DNA of 64,000 bases from assembly GCF_014205295.1 (NCBI RefSeq), contig NZ_JACHNF010000001.1, positions 4,030,001 to 4,094,000 of the forward strand. The letters run 5' to 3'. Under the pieces are notes generated by a model. That model was not told the DNA's origin. It saw only the letters and a program-made list of their open reading frames with translations, and did not search any database. Positions 23,836-33,584 of this stretch are shown here, one piece after another; within the stretch, counting starts at the first letter, position 1, and every line of letters begins with the position of its first letter. The stretch is from Kribbella solani (GTDB lineage: Bacteria > Actinomycetota > Actinomycetes > Propionibacteriales > Kribbellaceae). A program made the translations under genes and the position numbers.

Positions 23836-25269
23836 ATGACAGACCAGCTCCAAGCCGCTGCCCGCCCGGGCGTGAAGGCCGCGCCGCTCGGCCCGGTAGC
23901 GCTGACCACGCTACTCTTCGGCGCGTTCCTGCCGATGCTCTCCTTCTTCATCCTCAACGTCGCGCTGCCCGCGATCGGCTCGGACCTGCACGCCAGCTCC
24001 GGTGAACTCCAGCTCGTCGTCGGCAGCTACGGCATCGCGAACGCCACCCTGCTGGTCGTCGGCGGCCGCCTCGGCGACGGACTCGGCCGCAAGCGGCTGT
24101 TCCTGATCGGTCTGACCGGGTTCACCATCATGTCGCTGATCTGCGCGATCGCGCCGACCATCGGCGTACTGCTGGCCGCTCGCGTCGTCCAGGGCGCTAC
24201 CGCGGCAGCCATGACACCGCAGGTGCTGGCGTCCATCTCCGCACTGCTCACCGGCGAGCAGCGCGCCCGCGCGATGGCCATGTTCGGCGTCGCCGGCGGT
24301 GCGGCCTCGGCACTCGGTCAGATCCTCGGTGGCGTACTGGTGGAGGCCAACGTCTTCGACCTCGGCTGGCGAAGCGTGTTCCTGGTGAACGTCCCGATCG
24401 GCGTGCTGGCGATCGCTGCGGCGTTCCGGCTGCTGCCTGAGACCAAAGCGGACCGTGCACAGCGAGTGGATCTGGTTGGTGCCACGCTGCTCGCGCTGGC
24501 GTTGGTATTGCTGCTACTGCCACTAACAGAAGGCCGTCCGCTCGGCTGGCCGCTCTGGACGTGGATCTGCCTCGCGGCGACCATCCCAGCCGTCGCTGTT
24601 CTCGGACTGCACCAGCACCGGTCAGAGCGTTCCGGCCAGGACCCACTGATCCCACCGACCGTACTGCGGTTGCGCGCGATGCGGATCGGTCTACTGCTGG
24701 CCGTAGCGTTCTTCACCACGTTCGGTGGCTTCATGTTCGTGTTCGCACTTGCAACCCAAGGCGAAGCGCACATGTCGCCGTTGGAAGGCGGTCTGAGCCT
24801 GCTACCGATGGCTGTCGGCTTCCTGATCACCTCGGTCTACGGACCCAGGCTGCAAGCCCGGTACGGTGCTGGGCTCATCTTGCGCGGCTGGATCATCCAG
24901 GCCGTTGGCTACGCACTACTAGCCGTTGTTGCACTGACCCTTTGGCCGCACGTAGACCCGTGGCGTTTGGCCATCCCCATGCTGGTCGCTGGGTTCGGTG
25001 CCGGCCTGGTCATGGTCCCGCTGATCGGCGTAGTGCTCAGCCAAGTCCCACCAGCTCAGGCTGGTCTAGGCAGTGGCATCCTGCTCACCAGCCAGCAGAC
25101 CTGCCTAGCTCTGGGCGCCGCAACCGTTGGCACTGCCTACCTGTCCCTGGCCGGCTCCTCCTGGGGCCAAGGCAAGGCACTGGCAGCGGTAGCGCTGACC
25201 ATCACCGCCATCTCGCTGCTGATGACCCCCATCACCCACCAGCTCCGCTCCCGCCAGCTACCAGTGTGA
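23836..25269 (+). CDS. MFS drug-efflux transporter (EmrB/QacA, DHA2 type)
   Basis: 477 residues, fourteen predicted TM segments, with the DHA2 motifs GGRLGDGLGRKRLFLIG (loop 2-3) and a proline-rich TM5 region (GGAASALGQILGGVLVE). ATG 23836 has GGAGG at 3 nt; earlier in-frame starts were rejected because they lack a ribosome-binding site and membrane character. It is divergent from the MmyB regulator, its probable controller. Its end overlaps the pentapeptide gene by 12 nt. Confidence 0.92.
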   Translation: MTDQLQAAARPGVKAAPLGPVALTTLLFGAFLPMLSFFILNVALPAIGSDLHASSGELQLVVGSYGIANATLLVVGGRLGDGLGRKRLFLIGLTGFTIMSLICAIAPTIGVLLAARVVQGATAAAMTPQVLASISALLTGEQRARAMAMFGVAGGAASALGQILGGVLVEANVFDLGWRSVFLVNVPIGVLAIAAAFRLLPETKADRAQRVDLVGATLLALALVLLLLPLTEGRPLGWPLWTWICLAATIPAVAVLGLHQHRSERSGQDPLIPPTVLRLRAMRIGLLLAVAFFTTFGGFMFVFALATQGEAHMSPLEGGLSLLPMAVGFLITSVYGPRLQARYGAGLILRGWIIQAVGYALLAVVALTLWPHVDPWRLAIPMLVAGFGAGLVMVPLIGVVLSQVPPAQAGLGSGILLTSQQTCLALGAATVGTAYLSLAGSSWGQGKALAAVALTITAISLLMTPITHQLRSRQLPV

Positions 25270-26052
25270 CGGGCGGGTCAGTGCGGTCGGGAGTTTGGTG
25301 GACTCGTCACCGCGAGCAGCGTTGACCTGTGACTGAGTGAGGAAAAGCGCGCCGGTCAGGTCAGCGCCGCGGACATCGGCGTCGCGCAGGTCGGCGCCGA
25401 TCAGGTCGGCCTGGCGCAGGTTTGCTTCACGGAGATCGGCGGCTATCAAGTACGCCCCGCGCAGGTTCGCCTTGGCCAGATCGGCGCCGCGAAGGCGGGC
25501 TCCGATCAGATCAGCGCCGCGGCGATCCTTCTTCTTGGGCTGGTTGCCGCGAACCTTCTTGCTGATCGTCAGCAGCAGCTCGTTGACGACAGCACGCTCG
25601 GCCGCCACGTCCACAGTGCTCAGATCCGCCGTCCGGCTCACCGCCTCGACCCGGTCGATCGCGGGTTGCACATTCCGGTCGTACTCAAGGGCTTCGGTGA
25701 GGTACCAGAGCAGCTCGTGCAGCTGGCGGAGGACCGGCAGCGCGGCGAACATCGCCTGTCCCGGCTGGTCGCGCCAGCTCGTACCGGCTCGGCGGGAAAG
25801 CTCCTGGCCGGCGCCGAAGCAGTCGTACACCGTGCAGCCCTGGAAACCCTTGGTCCGCAGGTTCGCGTGGATCGAGCAGCGGAAGTCCGTGCTCAGGTTC
25901 GGGCACGGCTCGCCGGCCGGTTTGTCCAGCGCGAAGTCCGCCGACCTCGCGAACGTCAGCGCGACGCAGCACAGGCCGAAGCAGCTACCGCAGTCGGCGC
26001 TCAGCCTGCTCCGCGGATCCGTCCTGCCGCTGGGATCAGTTCTGCTCGGCAA
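25258..26052 (-). CDS. Pentapeptide-repeat protein with Cys-rich N-terminus
   Basis: 264 residues if it starts at TTG 26050-26052, which overlaps the prfB end by 17 nt. The N-terminal third has a conserved Cys-rich pattern ([33 protein letters not shown]) that could bind metal, then a helical middle, then about eleven pentapeptide repeats of the A(D/N)LxX type ([20 protein letters not shown]). Such beta-helices can mimic DNA or protect targets, but this one is uncharacterised. The start is uncertain because no ribosome-binding site is clear. Confidence 0.8.
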   Translation of the reverse strand: MPSRTDPSGRTDPRSRLSADCGSCFGLCCVALTFARSADFALDKPAGEPCPNLSTDFRCSIHANLRTKGFQGCTVYDCFGAGQELSRRAGTSWRDQPGQAMFAALPVLRQLHELLWYLTEALEYDRNVQPAIDRVEAVSRTADLSTVDVAAERAVVNELLLTISKKVRGNQPKKKDRRGADLIGARLRGADLAKANLRGAYLIAADLREANLRQADLIGADLRDADVRGADLTGALFLTQSQVNAARGDESTKLPTALTRPSHW

Positions 26053-27157
26053 CCGTCTGGCCGGTCCGGCGCCAGCGGATGCCGGCCTCGATGAAGTCGT
26101 CGATCTCACCGTCGAAGACACCTGACGTGTTCCCCGACTCGTACTGCGTCCGCAGGTCCTTGACCATCTGGTACGGGTGCAGGACGTACGAGCGCATCTG
26201 ATCGCCCCACGAGCCGGCCACGTCACCACGCAGCGCGTCCAGTTGGGCCCGCTCCTCCGCCTTCTTCAGCGCGAGCAGCTTCGCCTTCAGGATCACCATC
26301 GCGCTCGCCTTGTTCTGCAGCTGCGACTTCTCGTTCTGGCAGGAGACCACGGTGCCGGTCGGAAGGTGCGTGATCCGAACCGCCGAGTCGGTCGTGTTGA
26401 CGCTCTGACCACCCGGACCGGACGAGCGGTACACGTCGATCCGCAGCTCTTCCTCGGGTACGTCGATCTCGTCGGTCTGCTCCAGCACCGGAACAACCTC
26501 GACGGCCGCGAACGACGTCTGCCGGCGACCCTGGTTGTCGAAGGGCGAGATCCGCACCAGGCGGTGCGTACCCGACTCGACACTCAGCGTTCCGTACGCG
26601 TACGGCGCCTTCACCCCGAAGGTGGTCGACTTGATCCCGGCCTCCTCGGCGTACGAGGTGTCGTACACCTCGGTCGGGTAGCCGTGCCGCTCGGCGTACC
26701 GCAGGTACATCCGCTGCAGCATCTCGGCGAAGTCCGCGGCGTCGACACCACCCGCGCCGGAACGGATCGTCACCAGCGCCTCGCGCTCGTCGTACTCACC
26801 GGACAGCAGCGTACGGACCTCGAGCGACTGGATCGCCTTCGCGACCGAGCTCAGCTCCTTCTCTGCCTCGGCCAGACTGTCCGCGTCGTTCTCCTCACGG
26901 CCCAGCTCGACCAGCACGGACAGGTCGTCGAGCCGGCCGCGCAGCCGGGTCACCCGCTCCACGTCGGCCTGCAGGCTGGACAGCCGCGACGTCACCTTCT
27001 GCGCGTTCGCCTGGTCGTCCCAGAGGTCGGGCGCGGCGACCTGCTCGCCGAGCGCTTCGATCTCCTTGCGCAACGCAGGGAGATCGAGCACCTTCTCGAT
27101 CGAGGTCATCGTCGCGTCGAGCTGTTTCAGCTCCGCGTCAAAATCCAGTCCAGCCAC
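26036..27157 (-). CDS. prfB: Peptide chain release factor 2
   Basis: Recognises UGA/UAA and hydrolyses peptidyl-tRNA. 373 residues from GTG 27157. The codon-recognition tripeptide SPF (about residue 201) and the catalytic GGQ ([13 protein letters not shown], about 247) are intact. The programmed frameshift site of many prfB genes is absent, as usual in actinobacteria. It follows a tetR gene by 16 nt on the same strand. Its classic neighbours ftsE/ftsX lie 23 kb downstream, on the same strand. Confidence 0.97.
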   Translation of the reverse strand: MAGLDFDAELKQLDATMTSIEKVLDLPALRKEIEALGEQVAAPDLWDDQANAQKVTSRLSSLQADVERVTRLRGRLDDLSVLVELGREENDADSLAEAEKELSSVAKAIQSLEVRTLLSGEYDEREALVTIRSGAGGVDAADFAEMLQRMYLRYAERHGYPTEVYDTSYAEEAGIKSTTFGVKAPYAYGTLSVESGTHRLVRISPFDNQGRRQTSFAAVEVVPVLEQTDEIDVPEEELRIDVYRSSGPGGQSVNTTDSAVRITHLPTGTVVSCQNEKSQLQNKASAMVILKAKLLALKKAEERAQLDALRGDVAGSWGDQMRSYVLHPYQMVKDLRTQYESGNTSGVFDGEIDDFIEAGIRWRRTGQTVAEQN

Positions 27158-27173
27158 AACTAAGCAGCTTAGC

Positions 27174-27785
27174 TCAGCCAAGTCCGCGACGGAGAACGGC
27201 AAAGACCTGGCGTACCGCCTGCTCCAGCTCCGCCTGCGCGGACGTGAGCTGTTCCGGTCCCGGATCGTCGGGCAGAACCTGCATCAAACGCTCTTCGAGC
27301 ACCTTCTGCGCGGCCGCGTACAAGGCGGCGATCAGCCGGTTGCGCAGGTGATCGGGGTCGCGGTCGTCGAGGGCCACGGTGAGCGAGGTCTCCAGCTCGG
27401 CCGCGACCAGCCGCCGCCTGGCCAGCAACGCCGGGCTGTTGTCGATCGTGCGCATGAACTGCTTCCAGGTGACCAGATGCCCGACGTTGACGCGATCCCG
27501 GGTCTCGGCCAGGTAGGTCGACTCCAGCACATCGACCGGGTTCGCGTCCGCCGGCGCCGCCCGGATCGCCCGGGCCGGCCCCTGCCACCACTCCGACTCG
27601 TCGAAGAACAGGTCCTCCTTCGCCGGGAAGTGGTTGAACACCGTCTGCACGGCGACATCCGCCGCCCGCGCCACCTCGGCGACCGTCACGGCGTCGAACC
27701 CACGCTCCAGGAACAGCGTGGTGGCCACCGCCGAGATGGCCTGCCGCGTCTGCTGCTTCTTCCGTTCCCGCCGCCCGAGCTCCAT
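27174..27785 (-). CDS. TetR-family transcriptional regulator
   Basis: 203 residues from ATG 27785; alternatives at 27803 and 27821 exist and no start has a clear ribosome-binding site. The helix-turn-helix region is [20 protein letters not shown] followed by [10 protein letters not shown]. It is divergent from an NmrA-type oxidoreductase across a palindrome (27825-27837), which it very likely binds. prfB follows, so prfB may partly be read from this promoter. Confidence 0.9.
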   Translation of the reverse strand: MELGRRERKKQQTRQAISAVATTLFLERGFDAVTVAEVARAADVAVQTVFNHFPAKEDLFFDESEWWQGPARAIRAAPADANPVDVLESTYLAETRDRVNVGHLVTWKQFMRTIDNSPALLARRRLVAAELETSLTVALDDRDPDHLRNRLIAALYAAAQKVLEERLMQVLPDDPGPEQLTSAQAELEQAVRQVFAVLRRGLG

Positions 27786-27824
27786 TGCACGAGGGTAGGG
27801 CATCTGCTTTACTGATTCCATTAT

Positions 27825-27837
27825 TGTAGTCACTACA
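27825..27837. promoter_or_regulatory. TetR operator between tetR and nmrA-like genes
   Basis: TGTAGT-C-ACTACA is a perfect 13-bp palindrome in an AT-rich stretch. It overlaps TACAAT on the minus strand, a good -10 box for tetR, so binding would block at least that promoter. The pattern is typical of TetR operators for divergent oxidoreductase pairs. Confidence 0.75.
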
Positions 27838-27854
27838 TTTTTGGAGCGCATCCA

Positions 27855-28655
27855 ATGACTATCCTCGTCACCGGCGGCCGCGGCGCCATCGCCCGCGCCG
27901 TCACCGCCGGCCTGATCGACGCCGGCCAGGACGTCCGCGTCGCCAGCCGCGAGCCGTCCGCGCTGCCCTCCGCGGTCGCGTACGACCCCGCCGACCCGGC
28001 CGCCGCCCTGGACGGCATCAGCCAGGTCTTCCTGTACTCGAACCCGTCCTCGGCACCCGCTTTCGTCGCCGCGGCCGACGCCGCCGGGGTGAAGCAGGTA
28101 GTACTGCTCTCGTCGCTGTCATCCCTCGGCGGACCGGACGATCCCCACGCGAAGACCGAGCAGGTGATCACCACCGGCGCGTACGCCACCACGCGACTCC
28201 AGCCCGGCGCGTTCATGAGCAACGCCAAGTACTGGGCGCACCAGGTCCGCGCGACCGGCCAGATCCGCCTCCCGTACCTCGACGCCGAGGAAGCCCCCAT
28301 CCACGAACAGGACATCGCCGACGCCGCCATCCGAGTCCTCCTCGACGGCCCCGGCAACACCCACGACGGCCGCGGCTATCCCATGACCGGCCCCGAGTCG
28401 ATGACCCGCCGCCACCAGATCGCCCTCATCACCCAGATCACCGGCGTACCCGTCGAAGCCGTAGAACTCACCCCCGACCAGGCCCGAGCCGAAATGCCCA
28501 TGCCCGACAAAGCCCAACGCGAAACCCTCCTCGCCTACTGGTCCGCCCAAGTAGGCAACCCCCAACCCATCGAACCCACCATCGAACTCCTCACCACCCA
28601 CACCCCCCGCCCCTTCACCACCTGGCTAACCAACCACCCAGGCCTGTTCGGCTAA
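27855..28655 (+). CDS. NmrA/SDR-type NAD(P)-binding protein
   Basis: 266 residues, Rossmann start TILVTGGRGAIARAVTAGL with the GxxGxxG-like motif, then LLSSLSSLGG and a C-terminal lid. Atypical SDRs of this sort are quinone-type reductases or redox sensors; substrate unknown. GGAG lies 8 nt before the ATG. Controlled by the divergent TetR (inferred). The 3' end overlaps the Tad operon end by 4 nt. Confidence 0.9.
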   Translation: MTILVTGGRGAIARAVTAGLIDAGQDVRVASREPSALPSAVAYDPADPAAALDGISQVFLYSNPSSAPAFVAAADAAGVKQVVLLSSLSSLGGPDDPHAKTEQVITTGAYATTRLQPGAFMSNAKYWAHQVRATGQIRLPYLDAEEAPIHEQDIADAAIRVLLDGPGNTHDGRGYPMTGPESMTRRHQIALITQITGVPVEAVELTPDQARAEMPMPDKAQRETLLAYWSAQVGNPQPIEPTIELLTTHTPRPFTTWLTNHPGLFG

Positions 28656-29131
28656 CGGATCGGGACGGTGGCGGCGGCTTCGGAGGTGATGGTGGGGGTG
28701 GTTGGGCGGCCGGGGGGATTGAAGGGGAGGGGGGTGGTGGAGGTCAGGTGAACCTTGACGGTGGTGCCTTCTACGGTTACTGACCAGGTCAGGTTGTCGA
28801 AGGTGGTGGTGGCGGCGATCTGGTCGAGGTAGTCGGCGGTCAGGCGGGAGGCTTGGTCTGGGTCGATGGTGGCGTCGCGGCCGGGGCCGGGTTGGGCGGT
28901 TACGGTGGCCAGGCCGTTGGCGGCCGCGAGGACGGCGCCGTCGGCGGTGGCGTCGAGGTCGCGGCGGACCAGGAAGACCTTGGAGATGTCGGTTACCACG
29001 ACGATCATCAGCAGGATGACGGCGGTGAAACCGATGATCAGGACAGTCATTTGACCGGATTCACCACGCGGGCGGGCGGAATGTACGCGGTGGTTGCGCG
29101 GGCTTGGTCGGTGGTGGGTGGGTGGGTTCAT
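28652..29131 (-). CDS. TadG-like pilus-assembly protein
   Basis: 159 residues from ATG 29131 (ATGA overlap with the previous gene). Basic N-terminus, then ESGQMTVLIIGFTAVILLMI, a type IV pilin-like N-terminal helix, and an extracellular domain with the DGAVLAAANGLA motif common in TadG-type pseudopilins. It is last gene of the Tad operon and would be a minor component or platform of the Flp pilus. Confidence 0.85.
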   Translation of the reverse strand: MNPPTHHRPSPRNHRVHSARPRGESGQMTVLIIGFTAVILLMIVVVTDISKVFLVRRDLDATADGAVLAAANGLATVTAQPGPGRDATIDPDQASRLTADYLDQIAATTTFDNLTWSVTVEGTTVKVHLTSTTPLPFNPPGRPTTPTITSEAAATVPIR

Positions 29132-29577
29132 CCGTTGCCCTTGGGTTCGCGGTAGTTGCCGTAGGGCTCGGTGTGTTGGGCGGTGACGTGTACGGCGGGT
29201 GGCTCGCCGCCGAGGGCGTCGGGGATGAGGGGCAGGCGGACCTTGGTGTGCAGGGCGACGGTCACTGTGGAGCCGGGTTGCAGGCACGCGGGAGCGCAGG
29301 TGATCTTCAGGTCGTCGGTGTTCAGGTCCATGCCTTGATCGCGCATCGCGACGCGGGCGGCCGCGTACGCGCGTGCTCGCGCCTCGTCCTCCGACATGCC
29401 GTCCGGCACGATCACGAAAGCGCGGCCGGCGGCGCGGGTCGCGGCAGTCGCGCCGTACGACGCTCGCTGGACGTCGAACACGCCGAGCATCACGTACGCC
29501 AACGGAACCATCAGCAGAATCGCCAGCCAGGAGAACTCCACAACCGCGTTCCCACGCTCATCCCGGCGGCGGGTCAC
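29128..29577 (-). CDS. TadE-family pseudopilin
   Basis: 149 residues from GTG 29577 (GTGA overlap). It has the TadE pattern DERGNAVVEFSWLAILLMVP with the Glu near the start of the hydrophobic helix, and two external cysteines (CAPAC). Minor pilin of the Tad system. Confidence 0.87.
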   Translation of the reverse strand: MTRRRDERGNAVVEFSWLAILLMVPLAYVMLGVFDVQRASYGATAATRAAGRAFVIVPDGMSEDEARARAYAAARVAMRDQGMDLNTDDLKITCAPACLQPGSTVTVALHTKVRLPLIPDALGGEPPAVHVTAQHTEPYGNYREPKGNG

Positions 29578-29984
29578 TCGCCGGTTTCCTTCACCGCGTG
29601 TCCTGCGACGGTGAACGAGATGCCGGGGCCCCACAGGCCGAGTGGTGGCAGGTGCGCGCGGACGGACACCTCGACGCCGGGCTGGCCGTCGAGATCGGTC
29701 TCCACCGCCGTCACCGAGTCGATCAGCTGATCACGCACCACGCCGCGGATCAGCTCGCGGGTACGCGTCTCGCCGTCGGCCGGTGCACGGTTCAGTACGG
29801 CCGCGTACGCCGCGCCCTCGGAGGCCGCGGCGGTCACCGTGTTCCGGATGTACAGGAACAGGCCGACCTGGAGAATCCCGAGAAACAACGGCACCACGAG
29901 CATCGCCACCAACACAAAGTCGACAACCGCCGCACCCCACTCACCACGCCGGCGCCTTCGCGCCCGCCTGTCGTGTGGTCGCAT
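29574..29984 (-). CDS. TadE-like pseudopilin
   Basis: 136 residues. Poly-Arg N-terminus, then EWGAAVVDFVLVAMLVVPLF; the usual Glu is replaced by Asp (VVDF). External domain of about 80 residues. Coupled to both neighbours by 1- and 4-nt overlaps. Confidence 0.85.
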   Translation of the reverse strand: MRPHDRRARRRRRGEWGAAVVDFVLVAMLVVPLFLGILQVGLFLYIRNTVTAAASEGAAYAAVLNRAPADGETRTRELIRGVVRDQLIDSVTAVETDLDGQPGVEVSVRAHLPPLGLWGPGISFTVAGHAVKETGE

Positions 29985-30181
29985 TACTTGTTGGCGACGG
30001 AGTCCAGGGCGTCCTGCAGCATGCGGGTGAGCTGGGGACCGGCGAGCGTCCAGATCGCGATGACCAGGCCGGCGGTCATCACGGTGATCAGCACCCAGCC
30101 GGGTACGTCGCCGCGCTCCGCCCGCGCGGGGCGTGGCCCAGCCAGCCTCGCCAGCAGCAATCTCGTCAGGTGTAGGGACAT
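29984..30181 (-). CDS. Small Flp-pilin-like membrane protein
   Basis: 65 residues from ATG 30181 (GGAG about 7 nt upstream). Basic leader, then GDVPGWVLITVMTAGLVIAI: a Gly followed by a hydrophobic helix as in Flp prepilins, but without the usual Glu at +5. It is between the Tad platform genes and the TadE pair, so it is the best candidate for the major pilin. The assignment is from position and topology. Confidence 0.65.
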   Translation of the reverse strand: MSLHLTRLLLARLAGPRPARAERGDVPGWVLITVMTAGLVIAIWTLAGPQLTRMLQDALDSVANK

Positions 30182-30195
30182 GACCTCTCCTCGAT

Positions 30196-31134
30196 TCATC
30201 CGGCGATCATCCGGAATCCGACAGCGCCCGGGTAGAAGGCGAACGCGATCGTCACCGGCAGGATCAGGAAGATCACCGGGACCATCATGGCTACCTCGCG
30301 GCGCGCGCCGGATTCGATCAGCTCGCGCCGGCCTGCCTCACGGATGTCGCCGGCCTGCGCCCGCAGGACGTCGGCCAACGGGGTACCACGCTCGAGCGCA
30401 ACCGCCAGCCCGTCCGCGAAGCGGGACAACGCCGGCAACCCCGTTCGGTCCGCGAGCGCGTCGAGCGCGCGGACCAGTGTCTCCCCCGCCCTGGTCTCCG
30501 CCAGGACACGTTTCAGCTCGTCGGCCAGCTCGCCCTGGCAGGACCGCGACACCCGATCGAGCGCGGCCGCCGGACCCTCACCGGCGGCGACCGACAACGC
30601 CAGCAGGTCCGCGACGGTCGGCAGCTCCGCGAGCAACCGGCGTTCGCGGCGCCGGACCTGCGCGGTGAGATAGGTGTCGCGGGCAAGCACTCCGAGGATG
30701 CCGGCGATCGCGCAGAACGCCAGCATGCCGACCGGGTTCCCGCGGCCCGAGGCGAACGCGACGATCGAGATCACCAGCCCGGCCGCGAACGCGAGTGTCC
30801 CCCACAGCAACTGCTCGATCCGGAATTCCTCGACGGTCCGCTCCAGCCCGGCGCGCTGCATCCGCCGCCGGATCGTGCCGGCGCCGCCGAGGATCCGCTC
30901 CAGCCGGCGCGCCGCCGACCGCAGCGATGGACCGAACAACCGCAGGATCGCGTAGAACGGCGACCGCGAGTCGACCACGTCGACGAAGACATCCGGCGCG
31001 CCGAGATCCCGCAGGTACGGCGAGACCCGTTCGTCCACTGTCGGTTTGCGCAGGAAAGGCAAGCGCAGTACGACGAGCAGCGCCCCGGCGCCGAGCAATG
31101 CGCCGAGGAAACTGCCCAGCAGCATCGGGTTCAT
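30196..31134 (-). CDS. tadC: Type II secretion F-family protein TadC
   Basis: 312 residues. GspF/TadC inner-membrane platform with N-terminal helix, two central helices and a C-terminal helix pair (VAMMVPVIFLILPVTIAFAF). The cytoplasmic domain carries AGEGPAAALDRVS and GTPLADVLRAQA, typical of TadC. Overlaps tadB by 4 nt. Confidence 0.92.
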   Translation of the reverse strand: MNPMLLGSFLGALLGAGALLVVLRLPFLRKPTVDERVSPYLRDLGAPDVFVDVVDSRSPFYAILRLFGPSLRSAARRLERILGGAGTIRRRMQRAGLERTVEEFRIEQLLWGTLAFAAGLVISIVAFASGRGNPVGMLAFCAIAGILGVLARDTYLTAQVRRRERRLLAELPTVADLLALSVAAGEGPAAALDRVSRSCQGELADELKRVLAETRAGETLVRALDALADRTGLPALSRFADGLAVALERGTPLADVLRAQAGDIREAGRRELIESGARREVAMMVPVIFLILPVTIAFAFYPGAVGFRMIAG

Positions 31135-31991
31135 CGCAGCACCCGCTCCGGCTCGGGTAGGCGGCCGATCCGGAGCATCAGCCGGTACGCGACTATGCAG
31201 ACGGCTGCACCGGCACCGATGACCACCGCGCCGACCGGTGTGTTGTACCGCTTGATCACATCGCCTTGGAAGGACAACATCGCCAGTACGAGCCAGGGCG
31301 CCGCCACCGCGACCCGCGCTCCGTTGACCGACCAGGACTGCCGCGACTCGAGCTCGGATCTGGTCCGTGCCTCGTCGCGCAGGAACGTGGACAGCGAGCG
31401 CAGCAGCCGCCCGAGATCACCGCCGCCGACCTCACGCGCGATCCGCAGCGCCTCGACCACCCGATCACCAACTGGATCGGCCAGCCGTGCCTTCAACCGG
31501 TCCAGCGATTCGGCGAACCGTCCGGTCGACGCGTAGTCCGCGCCGAACCGCCGGAACGGCTCGCGCAACCGCGGCGGCCCGCGCTCACCCACTTGGGCCA
31601 GCGCTTCGGACAACGACAACCCCGCGCGTACCGCGGATGCGACGTTGTCCACCACATCCGGCCACAGCTCGCGGAACTCGGCCAACCGACGGCGCGCCCG
31701 GCTTCGTACCAGCGCGATCGGCATCCAACCGGCCATCAGCCCGAACACCACGCCGACCGGCAACGCGCCAGACACCAGGAACATCAGCAGAAACCCTGCG
31801 AGCCCGGTGACGATGCAGGCACCGATGAACGCGCCCGGCGTGAGCCCTTCGATCCCCGCTCTCGCGAGCAACGCCCGGCTCCGGCCACGCAGCCGGCCCT
31901 CCGCAGCGGCTTCGGCCTCCGACGGCGCCACGAATGCCGCGATGATCAGCAGCAGACCGACGCCGAAGACCAGCCCCAGCAGCATCCCCAT
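31131..31991 (-). CDS. tadB: Type II secretion F-family protein TadB
   Basis: 286 residues from ATG 31991, sharing one base with the tadA stop (a GTG at 31994 is also possible). Membrane platform protein with the F-domain stretch DNVASAVRAGLSLSEAL. Works with TadC to couple TadA ATP hydrolysis to pilin extraction. Confidence 0.92.
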   Translation of the reverse strand: MGMLLGLVFGVGLLLIIAAFVAPSEAEAAAEGRLRGRSRALLARAGIEGLTPGAFIGACIVTGLAGFLLMFLVSGALPVGVVFGLMAGWMPIALVRSRARRRLAEFRELWPDVVDNVASAVRAGLSLSEALAQVGERGPPRLREPFRRFGADYASTGRFAESLDRLKARLADPVGDRVVEALRIAREVGGGDLGRLLRSLSTFLRDEARTRSELESRQSWSVNGARVAVAAPWLVLAMLSFQGDVIKRYNTPVGAVVIGAGAAVCIVAYRLMLRIGRLPEPERVLR

Positions 31992-33268
31992 CACGCCACC
32001 CCGCGCGGCAGCTCGGTCAGCAGACCGGCCACGTTGTACCCGGCTTGCTGGAAGCGTTCCGGATGCGGCAGATGCCCTTCGGCGCGGCGCAGATAGCCGT
32101 CGTGCGTCGCGAACAGCGTCTCGGTCTCGATCGCCTGCTCCTCCACCCGCCCGGTGACGGCGACGATCTCCCGCACCCGTCGATGCCCGTCGGCCGCGAT
32201 GCCGAGGTGTACGACGATGTCGACGCAGCCGGCAACCGTCGGCAGTACGAACCGGGAACCGATGTTCGAGCCGGCCAGCAGCGGCAACGTACACATCTTG
32301 GTCAGCGCTTCGCGGGCCGAATTCGCATGGACAGTGCACATGCCAGGTAATCCACTGTTCAAAGCCAGCAGGAGATCAAGGCACTCCTCGCCGCGGACCT
32401 CGCCGACGATCACCCGGGACGGCCGCATCCGCAGAGATTCCTTGACCAGATCACGCAGCCGCACCTCGCCGGTGCCCTCGAGCCCGGCCTGGCGGGTCTG
32501 CATCGACACCCAGTCGGGGATCGGCAGCTTGATCTCGAAAACCTCTTCGCAGCTGATCACCCGCTCGCTGCCGGGGATCGACCCGGCCAGCGCGTTCAGC
32601 ATCGTGGTCTTGCCTGCCTGCGTACCACCGGAGACCAGCACATTGAGGCCGACGGCAACGGATGCCTCCAGCACCGCGGCCGCGTGCGGTGTCAGCGATC
32701 CGAGCTGGACCAGGTCGCTCAACCGGGTCGCGCGGACGGTGAACTTCCTGATGTTGATCGCCGCGAAGCGATGGGTGATACCACCGAGCACGATGTGTAC
32801 GCGGCTACCGTCCGGCAGGCGCGCGTCCGTGAACGGCTGCGAGACGTCGACCCGGCGGCCGGTGGTCTTCAGCATCCGCTCGACCAGGTCGCTGACCTCC
32901 TCTTCGGTCAATACCGTCGTGGTCAGCTCGTGCCTGCCCTCGCGCGCGATGAAGACGCGACTCGGCTCGTTGATCCAGATCTCCTCGACACCGGGATCGT
33001 CCAGATAACGCTGCAACGGGCCGAAGCCGGCCACCCGGTCGTGCACCTCGCGGCTGATCGCGGCCAGGTCACCGATCGGCGGCACCACGCCGGCCAGGCT
33101 GCGCTCGTCGTACTCCCGGACGACGGTCGCGACGATCGTGTTCACCGCACCGGGATCGCGGAGCGGGTCGATGCCTTCCCGGCGGACCACATCCCGCACC
33201 TGGGCGTCGATCAGCTCGATGGCACCGTCCCAGCCCGACTGGTACAGGTCGAGTCTGTCCGTCGTCAT
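31991..33268 (-). CDS. tadA: Secretion ATPase TadA (CpaF family)
   Basis: 425 residues. N-terminal domain then the RecA-like ATPase with Walker A GGTQAGKTT (Gln where Ser is usual), Walker B region RVIVGEVRGEE and the His box CTVHANSA. First gene of the seven-gene Tad operon. No tadZ/cpaE, prepilin peptidase or rcpA-type gene lies in the window, so these must be elsewhere. Confidence 0.95.
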   Translation of the reverse strand: MTTDRLDLYQSGWDGAIELIDAQVRDVVRREGIDPLRDPGAVNTIVATVVREYDERSLAGVVPPIGDLAAISREVHDRVAGFGPLQRYLDDPGVEEIWINEPSRVFIAREGRHELTTTVLTEEEVSDLVERMLKTTGRRVDVSQPFTDARLPDGSRVHIVLGGITHRFAAINIRKFTVRATRLSDLVQLGSLTPHAAAVLEASVAVGLNVLVSGGTQAGKTTMLNALAGSIPGSERVISCEEVFEIKLPIPDWVSMQTRQAGLEGTGEVRLRDLVKESLRMRPSRVIVGEVRGEECLDLLLALNSGLPGMCTVHANSAREALTKMCTLPLLAGSNIGSRFVLPTVAGCVDIVVHLGIAADGHRRVREIVAVTGRVEEQAIETETLFATHDGYLRRAEGHLPHPERFQQAGYNVAGLLTELPRGVA

Positions 33269-33501
33269 CGATCCCCCCCGTGTCCGTGCCGGCCGGCGAC
33301 CATCCGGTCACCATGCGCGACCATCCTGTCAACCGTGGGACATCCCGCGCCACCCGCTTCCGCGGCTCTGTGGATAACCGAGCCAGAACGGGAAGTCACT
33401 CAGAGTATCCATCAGATTACGCACTGGTCCAGAAAATCGCAGCTTGTTGCGATCCCGCAACCCCAGAAGCAGGTGCTGTCAGGCGCATGCCCCCGCAACT
33501 G

Positions 33502-33538
33502 CAGGGTTGCCCCCTGGAAATTCGAGGGGGCAACCCTG
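33502..33538. terminator. Strong hairpin, probably the original terminator of the GntR gene
   Basis: A 14-bp perfect stem (33502-33515 with 33525-33538) and a 9-nt loop. The stem begins CAGGGTTGCCCCCT. No long T-run. It is 6 nt from the left end of the IS element. Without the IS it would sit about 34 nt after the gntR stop at 35051, the right distance for that gene's terminator. Confidence 0.75.
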
Positions 33539-33584
33539 TGGTTGTGAACTGGTCCCCGAAAGTTGGACTGGCTGGGTAGGGAGC

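Noticed and set aside
26036..27157. Programmed frameshift in prfB
   Set aside because: The frame is continuous from the start and has no internal UGA near codon 25.
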